A stretch of DNA of 64,000 nt from Lithobates sylvaticus (lineage: Eukaryota > Chordata > Amphibia > Anura > Ranidae), in NCBI GenBank assembly GCA_028564925.1, contig CM053034.1, forward strand, positions 149,790,052 through 149,854,051. The letters run 5' to 3'. Below are positions 36,386-47,177 of the stretch, piece after piece; position 1 is the first letter of the stretch, and the number at the start of each line of letters is the position of its first letter. The translations under genes were made by a program, and so were the position numbers. The notes beneath the pieces were generated by a model. The model saw nothing but the letters and a program-made list of their open reading frames with translations, was not told the DNA's origin and made no database searches.

Positions 36386-36898
36386 ACACCATACACACGG
36401 TCGGATTATCCGCGGACCAGGTCGGTCGGATCCTGTCCGTCGTACTTTGTCCGATGTTGTTGTTGCGTACACACGGTCGGACAACGTTGTCGGAATATCC
36501 GGTCTGCAGGAACGTCGTGACGTAAGTCGTCTTCCACGAGACTAGAAAAGGGAAGTTCAGCACCACGTCAGGCACCCGTTGGGCTCCTTCTGCTGATCCC
36601 GTGTTTATCGTGAGTTAGTCGAAGTTTGGTGACTTAAGATTCGCGCTTCTCAGTTTTCTGACTCAGATCGTTACTGCTCTTCAGTTTGTGCTTGTCGTGC
36701 GTATCTGTTTATTAGTGCGTGTAGTCAGTTCGCATTTGTTGGTCATTGCGGCCTATATCTTGATATAGGACGCTTTGATTTGCACTGCTTATTGTCTGCT
36801 CGTTTCTGGTATTCATTTCGTTCTTTCAGGCCTTGCTGTTTATCGGTGCTTTCTGTTTGTCCGTTCTGACCAGCCGCCCTTTTGTGACCTTGTGAGCG

Positions 36899-38768
36899 AT
36901 GTTTCCCGTGCGTACTCGTCGCCGAGTTCGTGCTGTACGCGGAATTGGTGTCAGGCTTTTAGCTTTGACCCAAGACCCGTCCATGAACAGAGCGACGAGG
37001 AGTATGTGGACCAAGAATTGGTTGCTTCAGCGTGATCAGTTCTCGCACATGCCTTTGCTTCGTGAGATCCGGGAGAATAATCCTGATGATTTCAGGAACT
37101 TTCTCCGGATGACGGACCCCGATTTTCACCGTCTTTTGGCTTTGCTGACCCCTTTTATCAGCCGGCAGAATACCTGCATGAGACAAGCCATTACTCCGGA
37201 GCAGAGGCTTGTTGCCACGTTGAGGTACTTGGCGACAGGGAGAAGTCTTCAGGATTTGAAGTTCTCTTCAGGTATCTCTCCCCCAGGCCCTGGGAATCAT
37301 TATTCCAGAGACCTGTTCTGCCATCATCCAGGTCCTGCAGGAGGACTATATTAAGGTAACATTTCTCCTTTACTATTCCCTTCTATGTATGCTCTGTTTG
37401 CTAATGTCTTGTATTTTTGACCTCCTTCCCTAATTACCATGATTGCAATATGCTCTAATATGCTGTGCCCCTTTTCTCCTTCATGCATTTTTCCCTTCAC
37501 TTACCTCCCCAGCATGCTCTTCTGCCCCAATAGACACCTATGGCCTAGTCACTTAAGCAATGTCTTTTGTCTGCTGCATAGTATTGTTTGCCCCCAAACA
37601 CCCCCTAAAATATGCACTAATGTTTGCTGTGTGGTTTACTTCATGTAGAGCCCCTTTTTAATTTTTTTTGTGGGGGGGGGGGGCAAACTCATTAGGAACC
37701 CCCTCCCCCAACTGCTCTGTCAGATGGTACCAATCCTCTATCTGCTGGCTTTCCCAAGGTCAATACACACTATATACCTACCTCTTTATAGTGGGCATCT
37801 TTAGGGATGAATTCTGCAAAGCATGTAGTGCAAGGGGCTGCTTCCATACTTTCCATTTCCTATTTTTTTGTGTTCTTTCCCTCCTATTAGCTTGCTTGGT
37901 AATTTCAGAATGTCACAATGTGCTTTCGTTTTTTTTTGGGGGGGGGGGGGGGGTTGAAATGTTATTTTAGCTTTCCTGGGGGCTGCCAATAGTGTTAAGT
38001 ACAGAGGGTCTGGCCAAACTAGCACACATTATTGAGCCATTTGCCAATCAATGAAGTGCAGAGGGTTACCTGTCCAACCCCCCCCCCCCCAAAAAACCCT
38101 AGTTATTGCCAATGGCCCATCAGAAGTGGGGGGATTGATGGGGGGTGATTAATCTGTGAAGGGGAGCCTCTACTTTTCTGTGCAAATACTTTCCAGCCTC
38201 AAATTTTAAACAATGCTCTTGTTCCAAGATGTTGATTGTCTAATCTGCTTGCAATGTTTATGTGCAAAGTGACTAATTTTTTTTTCTGGTTTCACTCCAC
38301 AGTTCCCTTCCACGCCACAGGAATGGCAGACTGTGGCCTCCCACTTTGCCAGCCGTTGGGACTTTCCTAACTGCGGAGGGGCAATTGATGGGAAACACGT
38401 CCGCATCGTCCCACCGCCCAACTCGGGGTCCTACTATTATAATTATAAGGGGTTTAATAGTGTAGTGATGTTGGTGGTGGTGTCGGCGACATATGAGTTT
38501 ATGTATGTGGACGTGGGGATGAACGGCCGGATCTCAGATGGTGGTGCCATTGCGCACACGGAGTTCTACTGGCGTCTCCAAAGTGGCAGTCTGTGCTTGC
38601 CACCTCCAGAGGAGAATGCAGAAGGACTCCCCTTCGTCTTTGTCGCAGATGAAGCGTTTGCGTTGACTCCCCATCTGATGAGGCCGTTCCCGATGAGGAC
38701 CCCAACCCGAGCAATATATGGACTACTTTGTGGGTAGGGGGGCCATTGCTCTGCCTGACGATGTGTGA
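36899..38768 (+). pseudogene. PIF/Harbinger transposase, broken
   Basis: A DDE transposase of the HARBI1/ALP1-like family in two coding exons. Exon 1 (36899-37355) encodes a basic N-terminus and the conserved LRMTDPDFHRLLALLTPFI and TPEQRLVATLRYLATG region; an extra C in a cytosine run near 37285 shifts the frame before the ISP segment. The exon ends ATTAAG/gtaac. Exon 2 starts at 38303 after a consensus acceptor and holds WDFPNCGGAIDGKHVRI (first catalytic D) and YVDVGMNGRISDGGA (second D), then FVADEAFAL. The last 20 or so codons (MDYFVGRGAIALPDDV) follow almost at once, in another frame, so the usual arginine-rich SRARR...EN segment with the third catalytic residue has been deleted. AATAAA follows near 38781. 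It cannot be active. Confidence 0.85.
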
Positions 38769-39842
38769 GAGGCATTTTTAAATAAATATTATTTTTCAAC
38801 CAACCTATGATTTCTTGTCATTTCCGTATTCTTTTTAGCTTATTTTACCTTGAAATTTTTTCCCTTTGCCTTTCGACAGTGGGAATGCACTTTCTGGGCA
38901 AAAGGAAGTAACAGTCTCTTCTTCCCAAAAAGATTCTTCTCATGTTGTGTGTTTGATACCTAATCTTTGGTCTAGAGAAGGTTTGTACTGCATAACTGAC
39001 ACCCAAAATACTCCTTTTCATCACCAGGTCAGACATGTGTGTATTCACAAAAATGCTGTGCTCCGTGTTTTCGTACAAAGCACTGTGGGTGTCATTTACA
39101 TAAGTCAAATCCACTATGCTCTACAAGTGCAGTGAAAAAGTGCCCTGGAAAAGAAACTTGCAGTGCAAACTGGACTTGCCTTTAGTAAATAACACCCATT
39201 GCCCCCCATATCCTTTACATTTGACATACATAATGCATTGTGTTTTTTAAATAAGGAAGCCACACATTTATAAAAGTAAAAAAGTTTACTTGGAAAACAT
39301 TCACAAGTGTGTTTACAAACTTCTTGCCCAAACTGACAACATCTTGGTTATTTACAACATTGTTTACAAACATTCCGCATTTGGTAAAACCAGGCATGGA
39401 GCAAACCAGAACCTAGGAACTAGGAAAGTTCAACTTTGTAAAGTGAAGACAAGATCAGACATGACTATATGTTCAAAGTGTGTTTGATCTTGCCTTCATC
39501 ACATGGGGGGTCACCCCTGGAAAGTGGACATTTAGAACATGCACACAATTTGGGTCTGAAAATGGTCATTAGATGGTAAAACACATGCCTAGAATCTTCA
39601 AAAGTGGCATTTTCCATCATGGGGATGAATGGACGTTTTTTGGGGGTGCAACCCCTTCACCACAACCACTTTAGTAGTTCGTAAAGTGGTTGCACCGCCA
39701 AAAAAACATTGTCATTCATCCACCATGATGGGAGCTATCACATGTGGACACAATGTGTGCATGTTCCAAATTTCACACAGTTCTTAACTTGCAAATGTGT
39801 TCAGAAGCAGGAACAAATGTGTGTTAATTACTTGGTGCGTTT

Positions 39843-41945
39843 TCAGATTTTTCCTAAAACATCAATGATGTTCTTCAATTTTTGTTGAACATCATTGATG
39901 TTTTGCTTTATGTAATCTAGATCTCTATTGCAGACCATTATCTCCCCGATGAGTACGTGGGCACTCTCTGTGGTAAAGTGCGATTTTTCTTCCACAACAT
40001 CCACGTCACCTAAAAACCAAAAACAAACAAAAATCGGGTGTTGGAAATGAGGCATCCATACATTGATTAGCTTACCAGTAGCTGTGTTCTCCCACACTCA
40101 CCTGTTGTGGTGACAAGTTCTCCAATTTCTATGATCTCTCCTTCCTCCTCCTCCTCCTCTGCTTCTGCTCTTTCCCCTTTTTTGGGAGGTGTTGGTTTTG
40201 GGGTTTCCTCAGACGGCCCAAGTTTTCGCTCCCCTATGAGAATGTACAAAAGGAAGATTTAGCAACACAATCTATTGAGGGCAGAAATAGGAAATGACAA
40301 ACATTGCTTGAAAGTGAGGGACAATATTTTTGGGTGTCCAGTTACAAATGACACCAACATGAATGTAGTCACTTTGTAAAGGTCCTAAACTTATAGCTTT
40401 TTGGTCGACGTTTGGGTGATGGAGACCCCCCTCTAGTATCCACTGGAGCACATGTGTGGAAAAGCCTAATAAAAAGTGGGTTTGGGTGTCCCAGCACTAG
40501 TGCTCTAGAGTCCAGATGGGTAAACAGCTACTGGGTGACGTCTCCTTTACATTGAATACATTGGCTGGACAGTCTTGATGACATTTCTAGAGAGAACAAA
40601 CTTCCTTTCCCCCAAAAAACACCAAACATCGTATTTTAAGTGGCCGAACGATCGAGGTTGAGTACGATCGAATGGACACACACACGACCCTGACAGTGGC
40701 AGAAAGATCGAGGTTGAGTACGATCGAATGCACAGACGAACCTGAAAGTGGCCATTTTTGAAGGTAACAACTAGTAAGAAAGGCGCATAGTCACAGTACC
40801 TCGTTTTTATGCAGAGGTTCCCAATAGTCCAGGTAAAAAAGGGGAGGGGGGGGGTTAAGTGTAGCGGCTGGATGTGTATGTATGGTATACACAGCAGGAG
40901 CGCCGCTATACAGACCACCTATAGCGCTGTAAGCTCAGAAACGCGTCGCAGAGATATGACATCACGCCCCGGCGCCTAGCACTGTTTGCGGTGCAAGCCT
41001 CGTTCCCACATCAGAGACACGGCCAGGCCTGAAACACCATTCTGTCTATGAACTGGGCTGCACATTCCCTACAGCAGGCTACAGGGCACAAACGTCTCCA
41101 CACCAACCATCCCTTTCCCTTCTCCATCACTTTAATTGTTATAGAGACTTTGTTTTTCTCCCCCCTACCCCCTCCCCCCCTGTACCACCTGGAACCCACT
41201 TGTTGAACACTGAGAGGAGTGACATCCATCTGACTCTCCCCTTTGGATTGATGCTACCACCCCACTGGAGGACCACCGTAAGGAAACAAACCTCACCTGC
41301 TGCATCCATCTGCCTCATTCACTCCCTCCAGGACATGAGAAGGACGACAGCTTCTGGGTGAAACTCCTGCGACCTGTAGTCCCACCGGCCCTCCATCTGC
41401 TGAGATCTACCTGAATGCAACACTCCTTGCCTAGATGTGAGTGGATATTGTTTTTATTAATAAATGTTTATATGATACATACTCAGAGGCGCCCCTCTCC
41501 TTGTCATTTTTGAAGGTACAACTTTGTAAAAATAAAAACACATGGAGCAGTATGCAAGCAAGAAATCAAACACAAAACACAACTACTTACTTTTTTGAAG
41601 AACTCGCTTGATCTTTCTGTACTGATCAGCCTCCCTCAGTTTCAGGTCTGACCAGCGTTTCCTCAGTTGCTCCTTGGATCGTTGTACCCCAAAATGATTG
41701 TACAGCCTCCTCACAACTTTAGACATGATCTTGGCCTTGCGGACATTGGGGTTGAGGTAAGGCCCATACTTCCCATCATAGTCGCTCCTCTTTAATATGT
41801 CCACCATCTCCAACATTTCTCCAAATGACATATTGGAGGCCTTGAATTTCAGGCTCTGGGATCGGGACGTTTCTGCCTCCGGACTTTCCTCGTCCTCCTC
41901 CTCGTTGGTGGGATATTTCGGGCGCACCTGCTGTGTCCCCGCCAT
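39843..41945 (-). CDS. Harbinger-encoded Myb/SANT-like DNA-binding protein, three exons, open
   Basis: In Harbinger transposons a Myb-like partner binds the element ends and brings transposase to the nucleus; that role is inferred here. Exons: 41945-41591, 40233-40102 and 40009-39843, joined by gtaagt/ag, gtgagt/ag and tag boundaries in matching phase, giving 217 residues. Residues about 1-30 are acidic and proline-poor; 36-118 form the Myb/SANT-like domain (NMSFGEMLEMVDILKRSDYD, then RRLYNHFGVQRSKEQLRKRW and SDLKLREADQYRKIKRVL). Exon 2 is a K/E-rich linker with a run of glutamates, exon 3 an amphipathic C-terminal helix (LDYIKQNINDVQQKLKNIID) that could dimerise. Start chosen at the first ATG, 300 bp from the divergent MADF gene. 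No stop or frameshift is seen. Copy 1 confirms the exon 2 and 3 boundaries. Confidence 0.8.
40767..41503. mobile_element. 737-bp insertion in intron 1 of the Myb-like gene, Penelope-type
   Basis: The direct repeat catttttgaaggta flanks it (40753-40766 and 41504-41517; up to about 19 bp allowing one indel), a long target duplication typical of target-primed insertion. Inside, tatagcgctgtaagctcagaaacgcgtcgcag (40921-40952 region, given here in parts: gcgctgtaagctca, then gaaacgcgtc) recalls the GAAACGCGUC half of Penelope hammerheads. It has no coding capacity and leaves splice sites untouched. Confidence 0.55.
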
Positions 41946-42254
41946 GTGCTTTCCCCACTGCGCCGTAAAGAGAAGGGGTGGGGAATAGGCGAGAAAGATC
42001 GTCAGGGGCGGGCGGAGTTTGACGCATGCGCACTGTATCTAAAACGTCACACACCTGTGTCGTAGCCACGATCTGGGAGACGAGGGGAGAGAAAGCTCAC
42101 GCACGAGACAATCGCTAGAAACGAAGGTACAATTCGACGTTGGTACATAACTAGCCTAGACTGATTCGAACTTGAGGCTTCTTTATGGAGAAGATTAGGA
42201 GAGTTTAGCCTGACATTATTTATATTGTTTTGTGTGGTGTTGTGTCTTGCAGAG
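41946..42254. promoter_or_regulatory. Shared divergent promoter of the Myb-like and MADF-like genes
   Basis: The 309-bp interval between the two start codons holds a GC box (ggggcgggcgg, 42006-42016), an NRF1-like gacgcatgcgcact (42022-42035), a CRE half-site (aacgtcac, 42043-42050) and CpG-rich sequence, but no TATA box toward either gene. The acceptor ttgcag at 42247-42252 lies 2 nt before the MADF start, so that gene has a non-coding first exon starting within the interval. Copy 1 keeps the same arrangement (11400-11690). Confidence 0.65.
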
Positions 42255-43437
42255 ATGATGGAGGGCTTCAACGATGTGAGTTTTCTCCCCCTCTTCATTG
42301 ATAAATATAGGGAAATGCCCCTATTATGGCAAGCAAAACACCGCGACTATAGCAACAGACCAAAGAGTTACGCAGCCATGCAGAAACTTGTGGCATTTGT
42401 AAAGCAAAACATGCCCACGGCAACCGTGGCAAAGTTAAAAGTAAAAATTGCTAACCTGAGGAGTACCTATTTCCGGGAGCGCAATAAGGTCCGAAAGTCC
42501 CTAGCATCTGGAGCTGCAGCAGCTGATGTCTATGCCCCCACGCTCTGGTACTATGACAGGCTCCACTTTCTCAAAGACCAGGCTAATGTCAGGAAGTCAC
42601 TCTCGACTCCTCCTTGCACGCGTCCTTCCGCATACGCCACCCCTGATGAGGCTTCCGAGGACCAACCTGGGCCTTCCAGTATGGAAGATGTGCAGGAGCC
42701 CAGCTTGAGCCAGGTATAGTAGTTTTGTTACCATTTTTGGGAATAATGAATGATGTTCAGTTAATTCAGGATCCCCAATTGCTTAGTTCCTAACGTGATT
42801 GACATATCAACTGACAGTAGTGTTGGAGACATTTTTGGGAAGAATCTAAACTGCAGGGCTGAGAATTGTATGGTTTTCTATTTGTAAACATTTTGCAACA
42901 GTCACTAGATGAAAATTGTGTGTTTTTGATGAACAAATAACTGAAACTATGTCCCTTTTTCATACACAGGAAGACCTCAGCCAGGAGGTGGCTGTGGAAT
43001 GTGGCAGTCAGGAGGAGGCAGGGGTTAGTGGCAGCCAAGAGGTGGGTAGTGGCAGCCAACAGGGGGGTAGGCGTAGGAGCCTGACTGTCTCCCAAGTCTC
43101 TCCCCTCTGCCTTCCCTACAGAAGGGCGAAAAGGATGGGGGAGGTGGGAGAGTCAGCGCTCCAGCTGATCCGAGATGCTTCAGCCTCCCTATATGCCACA
43201 CCCACCTACGAGGAGGCCTTTGCCTCCTTGGTTGCCATTAAAATGACGGGTATGGAGGCGGGGCAACGCAGCATGTGTGAGGATGTCATCCTCAAAATCC
43301 TAAATGAGGGGATGGCTGGGGGGATGACTCCCCTCACACATGTTTGCGATAGTGACCTTGCTCCGCCTCCTCCTCCTTCTGCCACCCCACCAGCACCACA
43401 GCGTGGAAGTAGGCGTACAAGGAAGACAAGAGAGTGA
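42255..43437 (+). CDS. Harbinger-encoded MADF-like protein, two coding exons, open
   Basis: MADF domains are Myb/SANT-related DNA-binding modules; here the protein probably assists transposition, which is inference. Coding exons 42255-42713 and 42970-43437 join at phase 0 (CAG/gtatag, then cacag/GAAGAC) to give 308 residues. Residues about 15-100 carry the MADF signature: FIDKYREMPLLWQAKHRDYS, a KIANLRSTYFRERNKVRKS helix, and a WYYDRLHFLKDQ strand. A Ser/Pro/Glu linker follows (PDEASEDQPGPSS). Exon 2 encodes acidic repeats (QEEAGVSGSQEVGSGSQ), an ESALQLIRDASASL helix of the BESS-like kind, and a proline- then arginine-rich tail. No lesion is visible. The start is the first ATG after the acceptor; a second ATG follows at once. 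Copy 1 carries the decayed orthologous gene. Confidence 0.8.
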
Positions 43438-43907
43438 CGACCTGGATTCAGTCTGGTCTGAGAGAAGATGTAGCCTCTCGTAGTACCAGAGCCTGGGGAC
43501 CTAGATGGCATCTGCTGCAGTTCCGGATGTTTTGGACTTCAGGACCAGATTGCACTCCCTTATTATTTAGATAGGTACTCCTCACACCCCCAATTTTCTA
43601 AGCTTGAAAAATGATGGTTGCCGTGGGGGTCCAAGGCTTTGCAAATTCCCCAAGTTTCACCATGGCTGCGTTCCTCTTTGGTTTGTTGCTGAGACCTAAA
43701 TAAAGGTTTTTTTGATTTGAAATAATCATTGCCTATTGTGTTTTACTTTTCTACAATGACAGTTTTTCTTTGAGTGGGCAGGTACATTTCACAAATAATA
43801 AAGTATAATTAACAAGGGGCACCAACAACCAACAAACTCCTAGTAAATTTAAGCAACAAATACAAATGTTAATAATGTGGTTTTGCTAAGTTGAGACACA
43901 ACCCCCC

Positions 43908-43974
43908 TCCAAAAAAAAAAAAAAAAATCTCCTTCAAATATGTATTCCCAAAAAAAAAAAAAAAAAAAAAAAAA
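43908..43974. repeat. Poly-A tracts in Harbinger copy 2
   Basis: Two long A runs, homologous to the T runs of copy 1. Confidence 0.9.
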
Positions 43975-44466
43975 CATACGAAAAATATAACAAAGATTCT
44001 TTTACGATCTGAGTAAAAATAAACATGTAGTGTATAAATCCTGAAAAGTAATAAAGAACTAAGTTTGTGAGAAGTGCGGGTGAATAGGAGCAGCTAAAAC
44101 ATGTCATTCTTCTTGCATTGTAAAGAAAAAGAGAATGCGCTGCATTAAAGACATTTTAACATTGCAGCGTGACGAATGTGCTGTGTCGATTAGGAAAGGT
44201 AGTTTTACCTGACCAAGCGCTTCCGTCACAGAATTTCTTCTGAGCATGCGTAGCACTTTGTCCGTCGGACAACGCTACACACGATCGGATTTGGTGTGAT
44301 CGGACCGTGTTGTCAAAAAATCTATCCAGCAGGAGATAGGACTTTGTCCGTCGGACAATCCGACGTGCACTGTCCGATGGTGCATACACACGGTCGGATT
44401 TTTCAACAACATTGTCTGATCGGACAGAATCCATGCGAAAATCCGACCGTGTGTATGGGGCTTTAG

Positions 44467-44950
44467 TGTTCCTAATTACTGCTACACCAGTCATACTGTC
44501 CCTAATCACTGCCACACCAGTTATAGTGCCCCTGATTACCGCTGCACCAGTCATATCATCCCTGATCACAGCCACACCAGTTACAGTGTCCCCTATCACC
44601 GCCACACCAGTAACATTGTCCCTGATCACCTTCACACTAATCATATTTTCTATAATCATCGCCACACCAGTTACAGTGTCCCTGATTACCACCACATCAG
44701 TTACAGTGTCCCTGATTACCGCCGTAGCAGTCATATTGTCCACAATCGCCTTCACAACAGCCCTATTGTCTCTGATCACTGCCACATGAGTCATATAGTC
44801 CATAATCACCGCCACACGAGTCATATTGTCCATAATCACCGCCACACCAGTTACAGTGTCCCTGATGACCACCACACCAGTCATATTGTCCATAATTCCA
44901 CCACACCAGGTACAGTGTCCCTGATCATCGCCATACCAGTCATAGTATCA
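44467..44950. repeat. 30-bp minisatellite next to the Harbinger right end
   Basis: About 16 units of 30 bp of the form cctgatcaccgccacaccag plus ttacagtgtc. Because 30 is a multiple of three, a reverse frame stays open for 245 codons (repeating VIRDTVTGVA); it is not a gene. Confidence 0.9.
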
Positions 44951-45680
44951 TCATAAGGACTTGTTCGCATGTGCAATGCTTTCTGAAGAGCCATCTGTGT
45001 TTGGATCCCTCTTTAGAGAGCATTGGACAGGCAGGGAGGAGGCATTGTATTGCTTCCTCAGCACTTGCTTTATCCCTTGGATCCCGCACCAGCAACCCCA
45101 TTCACTTGAATGGGCCCTAATCAGCAGTCATACAGGGGGTAAAATTCCTGCTACAGCTGTAAAGTAAAGCATTGCAGCAGTAGCATGTGTACACCCCGGG
45201 CCACTGCCTCTGCAGCTAAAGATGTTAGCAGTTGATAGGTAGTAAAACCACAGCTCAACCACAAGGTTTTACACTCCCCAACCTCACATGTGAATGAACC
45301 ATAATAGTGCAGCCAGCCATAGTTTATGTCCCCGATTGTCACCTGTACTAACCCTGGCCTGTTTATTGACAACTTTTCTGCCTGTTGCCTGGACCAATCC
45401 TTTGCCTATTTGCTGACCATGTCTTTGCCTGTGTCTGAAATGACCCATCTGCATGTCCGACTGACTATGTTCCTATGGGACACCAGTCCCAGCCATCCCC
45501 TGCAAACAACTGCACTCCTGGAACCCAGGAACTCTTTTGTTCTTTCTTTCTTTAGCCTCCTGTACTTCCTAGTCAGTGAACATGGCATTACTGGAGGCAC
45601 CAGTAGGTTTACCAGTAGGCTAGGCTTGTTTTGGGTTTATAGGAACTGGGACTGCTATAGGTGACGCTACACTAAGTTAT
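44951..45680. other. Gene-free stretch, partly LTR-like
   Basis: The part from about 45330 (cctgcctgttgcctggacc words, ggcctgtttattgac) resembles the pyrimidine-rich part of the LTR-like segment at 34700-34800. The rest shows nothing. Confidence 0.35.
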
Positions 45681-46368
45681 TGTCACGTACCTGAGGTACA
45701 GAGGAAGGCCTCTTGTACAGCTCTGGCTTGGGGGCCACCAGTAGTAAGACAGCAGCTACAGGAGCACAGCAAGGTATGAGTGCCTGTAATCAGTCCAGTA
45801 GTCTGCATGGCCGCAGTCAGCAGGTGGATGTGGCAGCAGCGCAGACTGGTAGTAGATGACCTGGCATGGAGCTTGGCTGATGGCAGACTGTAGTAAGCAG
45901 CTCAAAGCAGGAACCAGATGAGAGCTTGCTGGACTGGAAGCTGTAGCAGGCAGCATAAGCAAGATGCAGGGTCAGACAAGCTGGGTCGGTAACAGTCGGC
46001 CAAATAGTAGAATGGTTGGGTAACAAGCCAAGTCAGCAAAAGGAGACCAATGAAGCATAATCCAAAGAGAAGCCGAGGTCGGGGCAGGCAGCAGACAAAT
46101 GCAGGTCAGAAGTAAGCTAAATCAGGATCAGAGGTCACACAAAATCAGGAACAACACTCTGCAGACCAAACAACAATGAGCCCATACTGAAGCCTGTTTA
46201 AATAGCCCACTTGGCACCGGCATTAGTGACAGATGAGTACGCACATGTGCATGGCAAGTTGCCGGTCTGCACATGCGCATATGTGTGCGCCAAGAGACTC
46301 CATTTGCACTATGGACATGACTTTCCTGACAAATATATTCCCTGATCACTCATAGGTGATCATTACAG
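45681..46368 (-). mobile_element. Probable solo LTR of a Ty3/gypsy element
   Basis: On the reverse strand the segment starts TGTAATGATCACC and ends GTACGTGACA (TG...CA), with a TATA-type ctatttaaacagg near 46190-46205 and the pyrimidine-rich run seen in the LTR of the 23.7-28.3-kb fossil. No internal genes flank it, and no clear target duplication was found. Confidence 0.6.
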
Positions 46369-47069
46369 TACATTAAGACATATGACAAAATAATAATTAC
46401 AGCGCTGATTCAATAATATATATATTATTCTTTGTGAAAATTTGTGCACAATAAATCATTCCACAAATATAGAGATTGAATAAAATCGTCTAAACAATAC
46501 ATTAAATTGTTTTTAATCAAAACTAATTTCAAATGAAATAAGTTAAAATAAAACAATCCAACGATATAAAGACTATAAAAATTCCCATGACCAATATTAT
46601 TCTTACAAATGTAGAAAAATCTTTGATCCAAAGTGACCACCACCACTAATACAGGAAAAACACATGTACCAGAAGTGCGTGCCTATCTCACTACAAGATT
46701 AAGCAAACACATCTTGCATTAATTCCAAAGATCTTCGAAACAGGTGTAGTCCACTTTCACTTCTGCCCTCTCCCCATTTAGTTGTTAGATCACATAGCCG
46801 GCATAAAAATAACAGCAAAAACAGGCTCTTAAACATCCAAATTTATTTGACACTAGTAATATACAGAGTTACAGTGATATACAGAGAAGTGGCTGCCAGC
46901 CACTCCAGTTCACAAAAACAGAAAAAATGACAGAACACAGTTCCTACTCACTCCTAGTGTCAGGCACCCTACATGTTTCATTTGTTCTTCATCAAAGGGG
47001 ACATTTACATTAGAGTACATTTAGTTGTGATACAATTGGTTGATTTGATACAATATAATCAGTCCAGAC
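46369..47069. mobile_element. AT-rich Penelope-type terminal debris
   Basis: No coding sequence; AT-rich to about 46660, then a segment ending in a hammerhead-like motif (46968-46999). Assignment tentative. Confidence 0.4.
46968..46999 (-). ncRNA. Hammerhead-like relic
   Basis: On the reverse strand TTTGATGAAGAACAAATG then AAACATGTAGGG: one base from CUGAUGA, a weak stem, and GAAAC. Probably inactive. Confidence 0.3.
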
Positions 47070-47177
47070 ACTGAAAGTCTCACACATATGATAACCATAC
47101 TCAGGAGGAGTAGCAGAATGTGTTTTGAAGGGTAATTCTAAGTATGCCCATGCTGTGTGTAAGACATATCTTATTAA

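Larger units (their letters stand above)
36386..44462. mobile_element. 8.1-kb three-gene PIF/Harbinger transposon, copy 2
   Basis: The left end ACACCATACACACGG pairs with the right end ccgtgtgtatggggct. The right flank is TTA (44463-44465); the left TCA is one change from it, fitting the 3-bp TWA duplication of Harbinger elements. Contents in order: transposase gene (+, broken), Myb/SANT-like gene (-, open), MADF-like gene (+, open), poly-A tracts, and a right end rich in tccgtcggacaa words. A 737-bp insertion lies in the Myb gene's first intron. Most of it aligns with copy 1 in reverse orientation. Confidence 0.9.

Noticed and set aside
44156-44893. 245-codon reverse frame with VIRDTVTGVA repeats
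   Set aside because: It follows the 30-bp minisatellite, whose unit length is a multiple of three, and runs on into Harbinger terminal sequence.
44467-44950. CRISPR-like 30-bp periodic repeats
   Set aside because: Units are contiguous with no unique spacers and all positions vary; the sequence is eukaryotic. The same applies to the 28-bp and 31-bp arrays.
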